Source: Bidens hawaiensis
Lineage: Eukaryota; Streptophyta; Magnoliopsida; Asterales; Asteraceae
Length of the DNA stretch: 64,000 bases
NCBI GenBank assembly: GCA_021521415.1
Contig: JAIQDT010005788.1
Location: 62,001-126,000 of the forward strand
Direction: 5' to 3'
Below are positions 1-11,020 of the stretch, in pieces; position 1 is the stretch's first letter, and every line of letters begins with the position of its first letter. A program made the translations under genes and the position numbers. The notes under the pieces are model-generated. The model was not told the DNA's origin, did no database searches, and saw only the letters and a program-made list of their open reading frames with translations.

Positions 1-1228
1 TTTGAAATTGTTTCACTTGATAGTTCCTTGGCATGTTGCATTCTCTAGCAAAATGACCTGGATGTTGGCAGTTGTAACAGATGGCCCTTGACTTGTCAAA
101 CTCAATCCTTTCATTTGGCCCTGATAGAAGTGATCTACCAGTTCTGTTATACAGCCTCTTGCTTTTGAGTGCCAACATGGCAGCTTGCCATTTCAAATCC
201 ATGTCCTCCAAATCATCAGCATCTATCTGCTCTAGATCATCTTGTACATTGCTTGTATAAACCATGTTCTTTGCAACAAAAGCATTATAAAACTCAGCGA
301 ACATTGAGAGAAAACCATGATAATCTGATCCATGACTTCCATTACCACCAACATAGGGTCCATGTCCACTAGCCATTGAGGCTGAATCATTTTCTTCCAA
401 GAGTTGGACATTAAACCTCTGCTGGTTTTGTGAGTTGCTTGAATTATCACCAACAAAAGCCTTAGGTGTATCAACACCATGCTCATTTGGTTCTTCAATG
501 ATGGGAATATGTTGTTGGTTTTTGGTTGATAAGTTCCCCATAGGTGCAACGAGAGCATTGGTTACTTGAAAACATGGCTTCTCTTCTTTAATCATTTCAT
601 TTTCAATCATTTCTATTTCTTCAGCCTAAAGGAAGCATACCACATCATCCACCTTCAAATCATTGAAATTTGGTTTTTGAAGGATGAATTTGCAGGCAGT
701 GTACCATTCCTTAGGCATTGAGTTGAGCAGCTTGGTATTCAGGTCAAAATCAGTCATAACATAATCAGTTGTTCTTAGCTCGTTCACAATAGCTAAGAAT
801 CTTTCAAGGATTGACTTCAATCTCTCTCCATCCTTGTATTTGAACCTTTCCAACTGTTGCTTCAATCTTTGTTTCTTTATGTTCTTCAACTCAGTATTCC
901 CTTCATACATCTCAAGGATGGCATCATACATTGCCTTGGCAGTTTTATGATGTGCCACCTTAGTTAAAATATCCCAAGACAGTCCTAGCTTAATCATAGC
1001 TAAGTCCCTGTCATCTATCTTTCTCAATCTTTCACGCACAGCAACAATTGCATTTGCATTTGCACCTTCATTGTTGTCCCGTGGTCCATTCTTGATTGAA
1101 TTCCACATATCCACATCATTATAGCAGACTGTTGCCTCAAATAAGACCTTCCATTTTGTGAAATTTTCCTGTCCATAGAGTCTAGAAATCTTATTAGTTG
1201 ACACTTCTTGTTCTTCGTAACCAGACAT
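1..1228 (-). pseudogene. gag: Copia RE1 gag (5' part of element, truncated by window edge)
   Basis: Capsid/nucleocapsid protein of a Ty1/copia retrotransposon. Translation starts at 1228 (MSGYEEQEVS) and gives a UBN2/DUF4219-like gag core (W-x-L...MYDAILEMYEGN, QLERFKYKDGERL). A single TAG near 626-628 interrupts the frame; the homologous residue in copia A is Gln (CFLQAAEIEM), so this is a point nonsense mutation. The same frame then runs on to a CX2CX4HX4C knuckle (CYNCQHPGHFAREC) at about 35-85. The protein would package element RNA in cytoplasmic particles. The PBS and LTR lie just upstream at 1519-2710. Protease and later domains are outside the window. Confident as copia gag; inactive as written. 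Confidence 0.93.
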
Positions 1229-1518
1229 TTTAAAAAATCAAAATCAGTTGATTTGAAAAGGATAAGTTTTAAAAAAATCAGATCTGAAAACAGGTTGTTC
1301 AGATCTGATGAATCTGGAGCGAATAGAACAAGAAAGGAAAGTAAAGATTCAAACTTTAATTGAAATAAGGAAGAGAAAACACCGGAAAGATGTAGGTTTG
1401 GACAGAAATGAAGAACAGAGCTGCTGATGTCACTCTTTAATGGAACGGTGTTCTGCTTACGTCATTGTTCTTCAAATCTTCAATCAGCAATAATTTCTTA
1501 CTAAAATAGCAGTGACCA
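1229..1518 (-). other. RE1 5' leader between PBS and gag
   Basis: About 290 bases of untranslated leader with no ORF. It contains a near-duplicated AGATCTGA segment (about 1281-1315). Copia A has the same layout at about 40271-40555, including the duplicated AGATCTGA, so the leader is conserved in this family. Confidence 0.7.
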
Positions 1519-1530
1519 GCTCTGATACCA
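1519..1530 (-). promoter_or_regulatory. Primer-binding site, initiator Met tRNA (RE1)
   Basis: The minus strand reads TGGTATCAGAGC, the standard plant copia complement of the initiator tRNA-Met 3' end. It lies two bases inside the LTR end at 1533. Confidence 0.93.
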
Positions 1531-1532
1531 CT

Positions 1533-2710
1533 TGTCAGGTCCCCGATTGTAGGTAGATCTTAACAAAATCAAGTCATAACTCACACGGATAAATGTGTCG
1601 ACAAGGGAGTTAATGACGGGTTGCTATTTTTAGAAAGATAGAAGTTTGTTAAAGGCGGAATCAATAACAAACAGGGTAGTTGCTGAACAATAAATCAAAA
1701 GGTAACTAACACAATCAAGATTCACTCAAAGGATTTCCATTCATATAATGTTCATCATACAAACGTTAATCGATTTAGGGTTTCTTGAAGGGAAAGCTAT
1801 TTCCGTACAATTCTATTCAGCCGCCTATCTTTTTGTGTCTGCTGTGTTTTCCGTGTCCTTAAGGTGTGACCTAATTATTCCTTTTATAGGCCTGACACCT
1901 CTGGACAGCTGTCATTCCTTCTAGAAACCCTAAATGCTAAAACATATTCAGAAAAAATCCTAAGTGTAAAACAAGTCTTCCGGGTAGGCTTTGCAACAAT
2001 ATTCATTTTCCGAGTAGACTGTGTGCTCTGCCATCCTTTAGAATTTGGTAACATAGAAGTGTGCCTGGGATTAGTTTCCGGGTAGAGTTTTCTTGAAGAG
2101 TATTTTACCAAGTAAAATACTCACCGGGTAGACTTCAATCTTCTTGACTTTGCCTGACTTTGCCCGACAAACCCTTACGAGCAACCTTGTTCTTCAATGG
2201 TCCCTTCAACTCTTTGCTAGTGAATAGCTTATTAGCAAAGCGTGCTTGGTAGCACTGTTCATTGCTTAAGTTAAACCTTGCCCGATGTTACTTAGAGATA
2301 TTCCATTAAAACATCAAGCCTTCTTGGACCACTGTATTATTAAAGAATACCTTGCCCGGTCTTCCAATCACTTGGCTTCATGAGCTTGGTTAGCCAAAAG
2401 CTTACTCGGGAGTGAACCTTACTTGGATATGAAGAACAAACTTGCTTGATAAAGTGATCCTTGCCTGGACTTGCATAAACTAGTGAACCTTGCCCGGTAA
2501 TACACTAATTTGCAAACCCTGCCCGGATATCCACTAAAGAAGACATCAAGAAGATAACCTTGCCCGAAAGACAACATATCGTACCTGGCTAAGTAAAAGC
2601 TTGCTCGGAAGTCTAAGATGTGCCTGGTTCCATACTTAGTCATTTCTGAGGAGGTTGAGAAGATTCCAATCTTCAATCTGATCAGTTTTGGGTCAAATCT
2701 TGACTCAACA
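1533..2710 (-). repeat. Copia RE1 5' LTR (about 1.18 kb)
   Basis: The LTR is bounded by TG...CA (TGTTGAGTCAAG at the 2710 end, ...GACA at the 1533 end) and followed by the PBS. It aligns along its length with the copia A LTR (40570-41709) and in its outer part with the copia B 3' LTR (11021-11699). The interval about 2130-2620 carries at least eight copies of a TTGCCCGG(A)-like motif. Promoter and polyadenylation signals should lie here but I cannot place them. Confidence 0.88.
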
Positions 2711-2945
2711 TACCGGTACCGGTACCGAAATCGGTGCCAAAGTTTTAATTTTCGATACCGGTACGGTACGGGACGGGACCGGTATTTCCCGAATTTTTAC
2801 CTTCAATCCCGGTCACGTACCGTTACCGAACCGAATATTTCGGTACCGGTACCGGTACCAACAATTCACGAATTTCGGGTCCGGGATTTTCGGGACCGGG
2901 ACCGGTCGGTACCGGTACGGTCCCGATCTCATCCCTATCACTCTC
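2711..2945. repeat. ACCGGT/GGTACC-rich simple-repeat tract
   Basis: A run of overlapping ACCGGT, GGTACC and CGGGACCGG words on both strands, rich in small palindromes (KpnI/AgeI-like cores). It abuts the RE1 LTR directly. Several frames are open through it only because the repeat lacks stops; the Arg/Tyr/Pro-rich translations are not proteins. Confidence 0.8.
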
Positions 2946-3023
2946 TGGTCGCTCTCCACCCCCTGTTGAGCCACATCATCCAAGTTCGATTCCATCTACA
3001 TCTCCATCGATCTCTATGATTCC

Positions 3024-3322
3024 TGTAGCACCCTTGGCAAACACAACATTGTCCCACTCTTAGGCAAATCCCACATCGACCGTAGACAAGTGAGATCCTT
3101 GGTTCATAAGTAAATGTTCTGCCTCTTCAATCACCAACGCGTTTTGGGCTTAGTTGGCTGTGGATCACATGAAAACTCCATGGTTAAGCGTGCTTAGGTG
3201 GAACTAGTACAAGGATGGGTGACCTCATGGGAAGTCTCCATCTGGGGCAACCAAAAACAAATCTGTGAGCTATTCGTGGGCAGAGCGGACAATATTGGTG
3301 GTGCGAGGGGCCGAATATTACA
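3024..3322 (+). repeat. Cassandra-type TRIM LTR with 5S rRNA-like core
   Basis: A 299-base LTR from TGTAGCACCC to ...ATTACA. Its centre (3183-3235) matches the 3' half of plant 5S rRNA: GTTAAGCGTGCTT then GGATGGGTGACCT, the box A and box C pol III promoter regions. Embedded 5S sequence is the hallmark of Cassandra, a non-coding terminal-repeat retrotransposon in miniature. It has diverged from 5S (for example a T-to-A change after GACCTC). No second LTR is seen downstream, so the element is truncated or rearranged. Confidence 0.85.
3183..3235 (+). promoter_or_regulatory. 5S rRNA-like internal pol III promoter segment
   Basis: Box A-like GTTAAGCGTGCTTAGG and box C-like GGATGGGTGACCTCATGG are separated as in plant 5S genes, with GTACTA altered to GTACAA between them. 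In Cassandra this segment is known to be under selection. Whether this copy is transcribed cannot be seen. Confidence 0.75.
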
Positions 3323-3324
3323 GG

Positions 3325-3337
3325 TGGTATCAGAGCC
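3325..3337 (+). promoter_or_regulatory. Primer-binding site of Cassandra element
   Basis: TGGTATCAGAGCC lies two bases after the LTR end, complementary to initiator tRNA-Met. It shows that the LTR is a 5' LTR rather than a solo one. Confidence 0.85.
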
Positions 3338-5200
3338 GAAGCCTATAAGATAGGTGGTTAGACGTAACGACCTAGTAGCATGCTTAGGGTCCCTATACGT
3401 GTTACCATACGTGCACCCTACTTGTTTATATTTTTGTACATAGCTTAGCATATTTAAATTGTTTATCATATACAATTGTACACAAAAGTACACACTTAAT
3501 CCGAGGCTATGCCTCACCCTCCAAATTTTTTTTTAAACTCTAGGACGATTTTTTTATCGGTAAATTCCTTAGGAAATCCCACCTTTTTGCTCCCCTCTCC
3601 TTGAGGATGATTCGTGGGACGGATATGTAGTAACTGGAAGGGGGACACACTTGTTTACCGAACACTTGACACCAAGGCTTGTGAGCCTAAGGAAGTGCAA
3701 TGCGCATAAATCTCAATCAACCGCGAGACCTGGTTGCCTTCCTGGAGTGTTCGGTAAGGGTGTGGAACTTATTAGGCCAAAGCATATCATACCAAACGTA
3801 CCCGAATCTACTACCCTCATTGTATCAAACGTGGTCATGTGACGATCACATCCTTAAATTTATAACCGAATTCACGGTGAGTCGTGGCTAAACTCGGTTT
3901 TTCCATATTGTGTTTTGTTGATCGGATGGATGAAGTATGTACAATGGGGTGGTTCCCGAACTACTTCAACCATCTACCTCAACACCCCCTTCAAATTCGA
4001 TTTTCGATTGATTGTGTTTATTTGGTGTTCAATAGTTTTCATTTGTTGGAAGGACCCATGGTGATTCATGAAGCCCTAACCAACAAATGAACCCATTTAT
4101 GTTTTAAGTTATGTTTTCTCAATGTTAAAAATGATAAGATTTCTATAATCAAATATTTATAGGTATTGGAAATTCTCAACCTCAAACACAATCCCAACCT
4201 CAAACTATTATTATAATACATGAATATCAATTTACAACAAATTCTTATTTACTAAATCACTTTTGAATCAAGATTTATTGATTCCATCTTTTCTTACACT
4301 TAGAAATATTTTTCATCCACATAATTAGATACAAATTCCTCATTTATTGAAACTTGACTATCACGAGGCAACCAAACAATTTACACTCTATTATTGAGTT
4401 GATTTACATCTATTTATTTTATAACATTATTAAAACATCAACAACATTATTGCATAATTTAATAATTGAATGAGTTTTTCATACTCATGGTATCACACAC
4501 ATAAACTATTTTCAAGTATTCAACCTGAGATTTGTTTTTTTTTAAAGAAATTTGTTAAAACTTATCAATTTATCAAACTTTGATAAAACCCGTTCATCAA
4601 AATTATCTGACTAAATTCTCCATATAGATTTTAACTTATCCTTAAGTTAAGAGTAAACGCTAGCTCAACATATTTCAAAATTTAGTTTTCTTAATAGTTC
4701 ATTTGTGATTTACACAACTCATCAACTCATTTCTTGAAAATCGTGTCATCATTAATCATAACAGGTTTTAAACAAGAAATCCTTGTACTAAAAATTAATC
4801 AACTGTAACTTCAATTCAAAATGTTGAAAGTAATCAAACCCAATCTTATGCGTTAAGCTAAAATTTTGAAATATTGACTCATTTACCCACTGCTTATCCT
4901 CACCACCAACATTGGCAAACATCGTTTAGTTGTACTAATTATCGACAACCCACCCCACCAATCTTAGTGTCTTAAACAAGAAGATTTTATGTCAAAATTC
5001 ACCGATATGATCCTTTTGTATCTACCATCATCCCATTTCATCTTATGTTCTTATAAGATACCTTCACTAAGAAAACCAACATTTCATCGTCGTCTGTCAG
5101 ATTCGCGTGACCACCTTATGGCCACTTTGCTAGCTTTTTCCGTGCCCCGCCTAGTGCACGAGCCATCCCACAACAGCTTACCACTCATACTAAAACCAGT
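3338..5200. other. Unassigned AT-rich stretch after Cassandra PBS
   Basis: No coding sequence that I can support. About 3640-3655 has a polypurine GGAAGGGGGAC but no LTR follows it. Short ORFs here have no recognisable motifs. 4090-4990 is strongly AT-rich without clear repeats. Confidence 0.5.
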
Positions 5201-5204
5201 GTTC

Positions 5205-5458
5205 TTGACACCCGCACTTGTTACCATTGTGGAGACCCAAATCATCTTCATAATATGTGTCCCCAACTCGCCATTGCTCATCAAGTTCAAACCTATCAAC
5301 CCCGCATCCTTCAAGTTTCTTTAGTCAATCAAGATCCTCATTACCTAATCCAACCCTACCAAATTCCATACCCGCAAGCTCAAGTTCACCGATTATACTC
5401 TATTGGAATTCCGCAACCCCTTCGAGCACAACCTATTCAAGCAACTCCGAGATAACCT
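5205..5458 (+). pseudogene. gag: Gypsy gag fragment with CCHC zinc knuckle
   Basis: The frame contains CYHCGDPNHLHNMC (about 5219-5257), a CX2CX4HX4C knuckle, followed by a Gln/Pro/Tyr-rich tail ending in a stop near 5455. This is the nucleocapsid end of a retroelement Gag. It lies on the same strand as, and 1 kb before, a gypsy integrase fragment and 3' LTR. I infer one element that has lost the rest of gag and protease-RT-RNaseH. The upstream part is out of frame or unrecognisable. Confidence 0.7.
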
Positions 5459-5459
5459 A

Positions 5460-6264
5460 CCCCGAATGCTCAAACTTTTATGAATTCACTATCTCATGGT
5501 GTTTCACGTCACATCAGCTAAGCTACTCAAGAAATCCGAAGACTTGTGCTGTGTCCCTTAGTCGATCTTAGTCATTTTAGTCTTTTCTCAGTTATGAATT
5601 AGTACTGCCTGTTTATGGCATCAAATTATTTCAGTTTGAACTAATGATCCTTCGTGTATCTTATTAAAAAAGTTCATTTTATTTAAGTAGATTGCTTATT
5701 AATGCTTGCATATGCCTTATTTTATCATCCTCAATCATCACAACCCATTTTATTAATCTTGACTACTAATAAGTTATTCATTTACAACTTTAAGGACTCA
5801 TATTTAAATAATGTCTTAGAAACTTCTGTACTTTTTCCTAGTTTATAGTTAAATATTTTAAAACTTATGTTCTTTCACGAAATAATGTTTTCCAACGCTT
5901 GGTAACCCACACGATGGGGAGTATTATGCGGACCATCCGACGACCTAAGTAATTATGGATGCATAAATAATTACCGAAGTCCTCGCATGGAAGTCATAAT
6001 ACGTACAATCGTGTGTCATATTCTTAGAACCGATGGTAATTTGGGATAACGGTACAATGTTGAGATGATAAGAACATGGTGGATACGCTGCTGGTACATC
6101 CTATATATAAATGTTCGTATCGGATTGTCATTTGTAGCGTTATTTCTATTACTTTAAGTTCCGGGTTATGATAAATTTTAGATTTTAAAGTTTTTCCTTC
6201 CGTATTACGATTGGTTTTAGATTTCAACTATTCGAAGTTCTGTGTTATTTTAAATCATAAGTAA
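5460..6264. other. Non-coding stretch inside gypsy remnant
   Basis: This replaces the protease, reverse transcriptase and RNase H expected between the gag knuckle and integrase. I see no RT motifs in any frame. 5880-6060 is less AT-rich than its surroundings but unrecognised. Confidence 0.45.

Positions 6265-6326
<62 letters not shown>
6265..6326. repeat. (AAT)n microsatellite
   Basis: About 20 uninterrupted AAT units between the non-coding stretch and the integrase fragment. Confidence 0.97.
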
Positions 6327-6329
<3 letters not shown>

Positions 6330-6422
6330 CCTTTTACGGTGTAGCTATATTATTCCTTAATTTCGGGACTAGTCGTAAAAGTCACATTAAATCCATTTGG
6401 CTCAAACTGTGTCACCATCTAA

Positions 6423-7034
6423 TCTGACCTTCAATACCGCATCCTCGACGCACAACACGTCTCCGTCACCAAAGGTAACTTATATGACGAGATGTCGTGT
6501 GGCGCCGTACTCCAACTTAAAACCAAACGTAATGGCTTACTCTATTATTTGGACCGTTTATGGGTCCCCGATCGTGATGGTCTTCGCATGTTCATCCTCG
6601 ATGAAGCTCATAAGTCACGATACTCTATTCATCCCGGTGCGGATAAAATGTATGCCGATCTTCGTACCATGTTTTGGTGGCCGGGAATTAAGAAAGATAT
6701 TGCGGTGTATGTATCTAAATGCCTCACTTGCTCTAAGGTTAAAGCCGAGCATCAAAAGCCGTTTGGTTTGCTCGAGCAACCTCCGATCCCCGTTTGGAAA
6801 TGGGAAGACATAGCCATGGATTTCGTTACCAAACTCCCCACTACTCAAAGCCGCAATGATAGTATTTGGGTGATTGTTGATCGTTTGACCAAGTCAGCTC
6901 ATTTCATACTGTTCCGAGAAAAATCCTCCGTAAGCGAATTAGCCCGACTCAATGTCAAGAACATCATTTGCCGCCATGGAACGCCTTTGACCATTATTTC
7001 CGATCGTGATGGTCGGTTTACCTCTCATTTTTGA
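6423..7034 (+). pseudogene. pol: Ty3/gypsy integrase fragment (H2C2 plus partial catalytic core)
   Basis: The reading frame is open from 6423, after a stop at 6420-6422. It begins in the RNaseH-INT linker (SDLQYRILDAQ) and contains the integrase zinc-binding domain: H in DEAHKSRYSIHPG, then CLTCSKVKAEHQ. The catalytic core begins at WEDIAMDFVTKLP, with the first Asp there and the second Asp in IISDRDGRF. The frame stops at 7032-7034, before the catalytic Glu; about 20 residues may also be lost between VSELARL and NVKN. The cut is followed within 90 bases by the 3' LTR, so the integrase C-terminus was deleted. The sequence type is chromovirus/Tekay-like. Non-functional. Confidence 0.92.
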
Positions 7035-7123
7035 AATCGTTGCAAACCGCCTTGAGTACCCGCACCTCTTCGTTATGGCTTAACTCCTAATTTCGGGACG
7101 AAATTTCCTAAAGTAGTGAATGC

Positions 7124-8545
7124 TGTAACATTTCGGGTTTTTCATTCTTATATTCTTGTAATTATACCCGACCCGTTTAAGGGTTTGGGTCACTCTTTTA
7201 ATAAACCGATACATATATTGAATATTTTTATTATTTTAGTTTTATCATTTAATAGTTTAAATATTCTAACTTACAAGAACTTGCAACTTTCACCCAAACT
7301 CAAACTATAACCCATTCTCGTTTCCATCTACAAACTTCAGGGACCTGATATGTAAATTCTAATATTAAAATAATATATTATAACCCAAACCACCCCCTGG
7401 TCCGACCAGTCAACCCAAACCCGACCCGCGGACCCGAAACCCTTCAAACCTCCAATTCCCGCTCGTTTATGATTGATTAACTTTGGCAAGTGGCATATTC
7501 CGTCGAATAAACGCGTAACCGACACGCAATTATAGTATAAGCGTGTTAATTAGTCTGTAAATTGATCAATTAACCATTTTTAAGCCTAAACAAACCCTAA
7601 TTTGTGACCTTATATAATCCATTCGTTACGAAACAATTAAACGTGCAGAACCCTCCTCCTCCTCTTCGCCAATCTTTCCTCTAAACCCAATTCAATTTTC
7701 AATAACATCCCGACACCTAATTGAAGCTAGTTCTGGCCGCAACCTAGCTCGATCAATTCACCATTGTACCAAGCGTTATACTTCAATTAAAAGGAAGATT
7801 TGTCGGTGACTCTTGAGGAGCTTGACCGTTTTCATCCTAGACTCTTCTTTATTTATCTCGTCCTCGTTTACCGTACTCAATAAGGTAAGTAAATCCACAT
7901 CCACCCTTTTTACCGTTTTACATTTTTTGGAGGCGTTATGCGTTCACAATAAAATTATTGTTTTCACTACGATTCCATCATATGCGTAATTGAAATTGTT
8001 CGATTAGTTGATATGTGCAAATGTGACTATGTGTTTACTGTTTTATGTTGGTTGGTATCCTCATCCTCATCCTCATCCTCATTAGTATGATCATACGCCG
8101 TCGAAGTAAACCCTTATCTATGTGATTCGGTTGAAAAGACAATTTTTATTTATTGTTATACTAAATGTAGTGATTTATGATTATCGCATGGAATTGTCTT
8201 TTATTATTATATATACTCAAAACTGTGGTTTACTTGCTCAACTTTATGTTGACAAAATATATATTTTCACGCATGGCGCAGGTAGCTTTATCGGATGAAT
8301 CAAGTATTGGAAGTTAGATGAGACCTTAGGTTGCTTGATGATTGAAGAAAACTTTTATTTTAAGTTATTTATGTTTTGAATATTTATTTGTAACGGCATT
8401 TCAGTTGAAACGATGTTTGTGCTTTTGAACTTGATGAATGAATAATTTAGATATTGACACGTGTTTTTTTCACTTAGTATCTTTTGAGCTATGATACAAT
8501 AAATGTCGCGCCCCGGCATGTTCCGCCGTAGGTTGGGGTGTGACA
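7124..8545 (+). repeat. Gypsy 3' LTR (about 1.42 kb)
   Basis: It starts TGTAACATTTCGGG and ends GGTTGGGGTGTGACA. It is preceded by the gypsy 3' region TTCGGGACGAAATTTCC and a decayed polypurine tract at about 7108-7120. (TCCTCA)n-like short repeats occur at 8060-8085. No matching 5' LTR lies in the window. Confidence 0.85.
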
Positions 8546-9430
8546 ATTCCATCTAACGTATTCTTCATATTGATTAGGGTAAATTGATTGTGACCGTATT
8601 CTTCGTTCTTTTTGGGGAATAATCCGGGTTACATACTCACCGATCTTAATTTTGTTGAAGAGGATATCGCGAATACTGCTAGGGTGGGTTCTTGAACTTG
8701 TCTTCATCTCCCATCCTACAATGGAATCGCTTGAAAGAATATCATCCACCTGTATCGCTAAAATTTCCAAGGTCAGTCAGACTCTAAACCCATTAATTTC
8801 GTTTGAATCAAGCACAATAATTCTTCAAAACCAGAATTAATTGCATCAAAGAAACTTGTGCTTGATATCATTTTTATGAATCTTTTTTCAACTGTTTATG
8901 ATTATATGATAATTTGCTGCATGAATTATTTCCATCAGAACTGCTGCTGGAATTATGCTTTGATTCCTGTTTTGAATTTTGGGGTTCAACTTTTTGCTGA
9001 CTGCATTGAATTTTTTTTTTTGTGGGCTTCAAGAAAAGATACACAGTTTTGAATCTGGTTGACAGTTGCACGAGATGCTGTAATATGTAGAGCTTCAATT
9101 AATTGTGCTCCTGTGGGTCTCACCTTTTGAATGGGAAATGTATTGGGTAACAAAACCCATATGAAGTTTTATGCGTAAGGTATTGTTTGTGTAATTCATG
9201 TGTCTTATTGTTAATTTGGCAAATGTATTGAAGTTTGTATAGGCTGACTTTTGTGGTCAAACAGATTAATATTCTAATATGAATTTGAGATAATTTTTTT
9301 AAAAACTTAAGAAAAGTTTGTAGATTGAGTTTAAGTATATAGCAAGTACACCCAAAATAAGGTCAAAGTCTTCATGATATTTGAAACAAAGGGACATTTT
9401 TTTTATCATAGCTCGAATAAGGCTCCTTAC
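8546..9430. other. Unassigned stretch, possible old exon at about 8660-8785
   Basis: 8546-8790 is less AT-rich than its surroundings and open on both strands. On the minus strand the frame (LAIQVDDILSSDSIVGWEM) ends at a good donor-like AAGATCG|GTGAGT; on the plus strand ATTTCCAAG|GTCAGT is also donor-like. I do not recognise the protein. The rest is AT-rich with no feature seen. Confidence 0.3.
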
Positions 9431-9439
9431 AATATGTTA

Positions 9440-10240
9440 AACTAGGTGTATACCCAATGTCAGTCATATGGCAGATCAACCCATGCCACACGGCTGCGAG
9501 TTGAGGTGAATTCGATCGGTGCTAGATTACGACATCGAAAATAAACCAAAAAAAGGTTTGTTAACGTTCAAATACAATAATAAATTAACATAACAAAAAT
9601 TGAGTGTTATGGTGGCGAACCGACGCGAATTTGGCTAGTATCAGGTTACAACACCGAAAGTAAACAAAAAGTAACTTTATTCACACCCATATATATAACA
9701 GATTAACAAATTTAAAACAAAAGAAAACTTTGATGGAAAAAAAAACCGTGCGTTGTAGTTGTGAACTAATTAATATGAATTCGCTAGAATTGACAAACAA
9801 AAAAACTACGGAAAACTATAAAAAAACTTGCATGTTGCGTCTGCGAAATGACGCAAAATCGACCCGAGTCAACGGTGTTTGCGCTAAATTGTAAAAAAAA
9901 AAATCACGCATTGCGAGGCGAACCGACAAATTGGTCAGTATTGGGTTATGAAACCGAAAGTAAAACAAAAAATCCATCCACACCAAAATACAACAAATTA
10001 ACACATTTAAATAAAAAAGTGCAGCAAACAAAAAAATTACATCCGTGTTGCGTCCATGAGCTGACGCGAATTCATTCAAAATCGACGAACATAAAAAACT
10101 CGTGGCGAACATAAAAGAAAACACATGTTGCTCTTTTACGAGTTGACGCGAATTCGAAAGATATCGTCAATAACAAAAACAAAAAACCTACGCTTTGCAG
10201 TGGGGAACCAACATGTAATCGGTCGATATCTACAACGCCG
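9440..10240. repeat. Degenerate interspersed repeat array (GACGCGAATTC-like units)
   Basis: Six to seven loosely spaced copies of a unit built around GTTGCG...GA(G/A)CTGACGCGAATTCG, then an A-rich ACCGAAAGTAAAACAAAAA segment (units near 9485, 9611, 9752, 9834, 9911, 10047, 10135). Spacing is irregular (about 75-140 bases) and units are diverged. No coding potential is seen. Confidence 0.6.
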
Positions 10241-10373
10241 ACACTACATCATAATCACAGAAATCGATCTTTATCAGCTATACCAACTTTAAATCGTAGG
10301 TTGCAAAGAATGTAACATTTAAAAGAAAAAAGGAAAAAAGCCAAAAAAAAAAAACCGAAGTGACCAAATGGGG

Positions 10374-10413
10374 TTGGTGCCACGTGGATCAATCAAGGAT
10401 CCAGTGGCACCAA
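10374..10413. repeat. Near-palindrome, about 17-base arms
   Basis: TTGGTGCCACGTGGATC, six bases, then GGATCCAGTGGCACCAA. The arms pair except for one or two positions. Such a compact hairpin could be a transposon end or a protein-binding palindrome (the left arm includes CACGTG). No flanking duplication was confirmed. Confidence 0.7.
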
Positions 10414-10679
10414 ACATTCAAATTGTTATATATAATACCACCAAGAGCTTACCATATAAAACTGAACAAGATCATATAAACTGAATATATCTTTTTAGTT
10501 ATTGTATATTATATATTTGAAATAATATTGAGCGAAGTGATGGCTGCACATGTAACAAACCTAGGTGACATGAGCACATACCTACTTTCTATGCATAAAT
10601 ATTCATAATCTGTCTCATGCTAATGTGCCTGGATATACAAAGTTACACAACATACTTTACACTGCAAGTTGTGAAATTG

Positions 10680-10862
10680 GTTTGTTGATATGAGGTGACG
10701 AACAATGAATTCGGTATATGTTTTTTTATTGTGTTTATAGGAGATGGCTGTGGGTTTGTTGACCTGAGGTGACGAACAATGAATTCGGTATATGTTTTTT
10801 TTGTGTTTATAGGAGATGGCTTTGGGTTTGTTGATCTGAGGTGACGATCAATGAATTCGGAA
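10680..10862. repeat. Short tandem repeat, about 2.5 units of about 70-75 bases
   Basis: The unit runs from GGTTTGTTGATATGAGGTGA through GAATTCGGTATATG and GGAGATGGCT and is repeated with few changes. It is followed by a TTCGTTTATGTT-rich stretch (10870-11010) of unknown origin. Confidence 0.8.
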
Positions 10863-11020
10863 AGTTTTAATTTAAGTTTGTTTGTTTGTTTATATTCGTT
10901 TGTGTTCGTTTATGTTTATAAACTGTTCGTTTAGGTTTTATATGAATAGACATGAACAATTACGACCATGAACATGAACATGCCCATTTTTAATAAGCGA
11001 ACACGAGCACAATGAATGAC

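Noticed and set aside
2618..3019. Overlapping Arg/Tyr/Pro-rich ORFs on both strands
   Set aside because: Open frames caused by the ACCGGT repeat, not genes.
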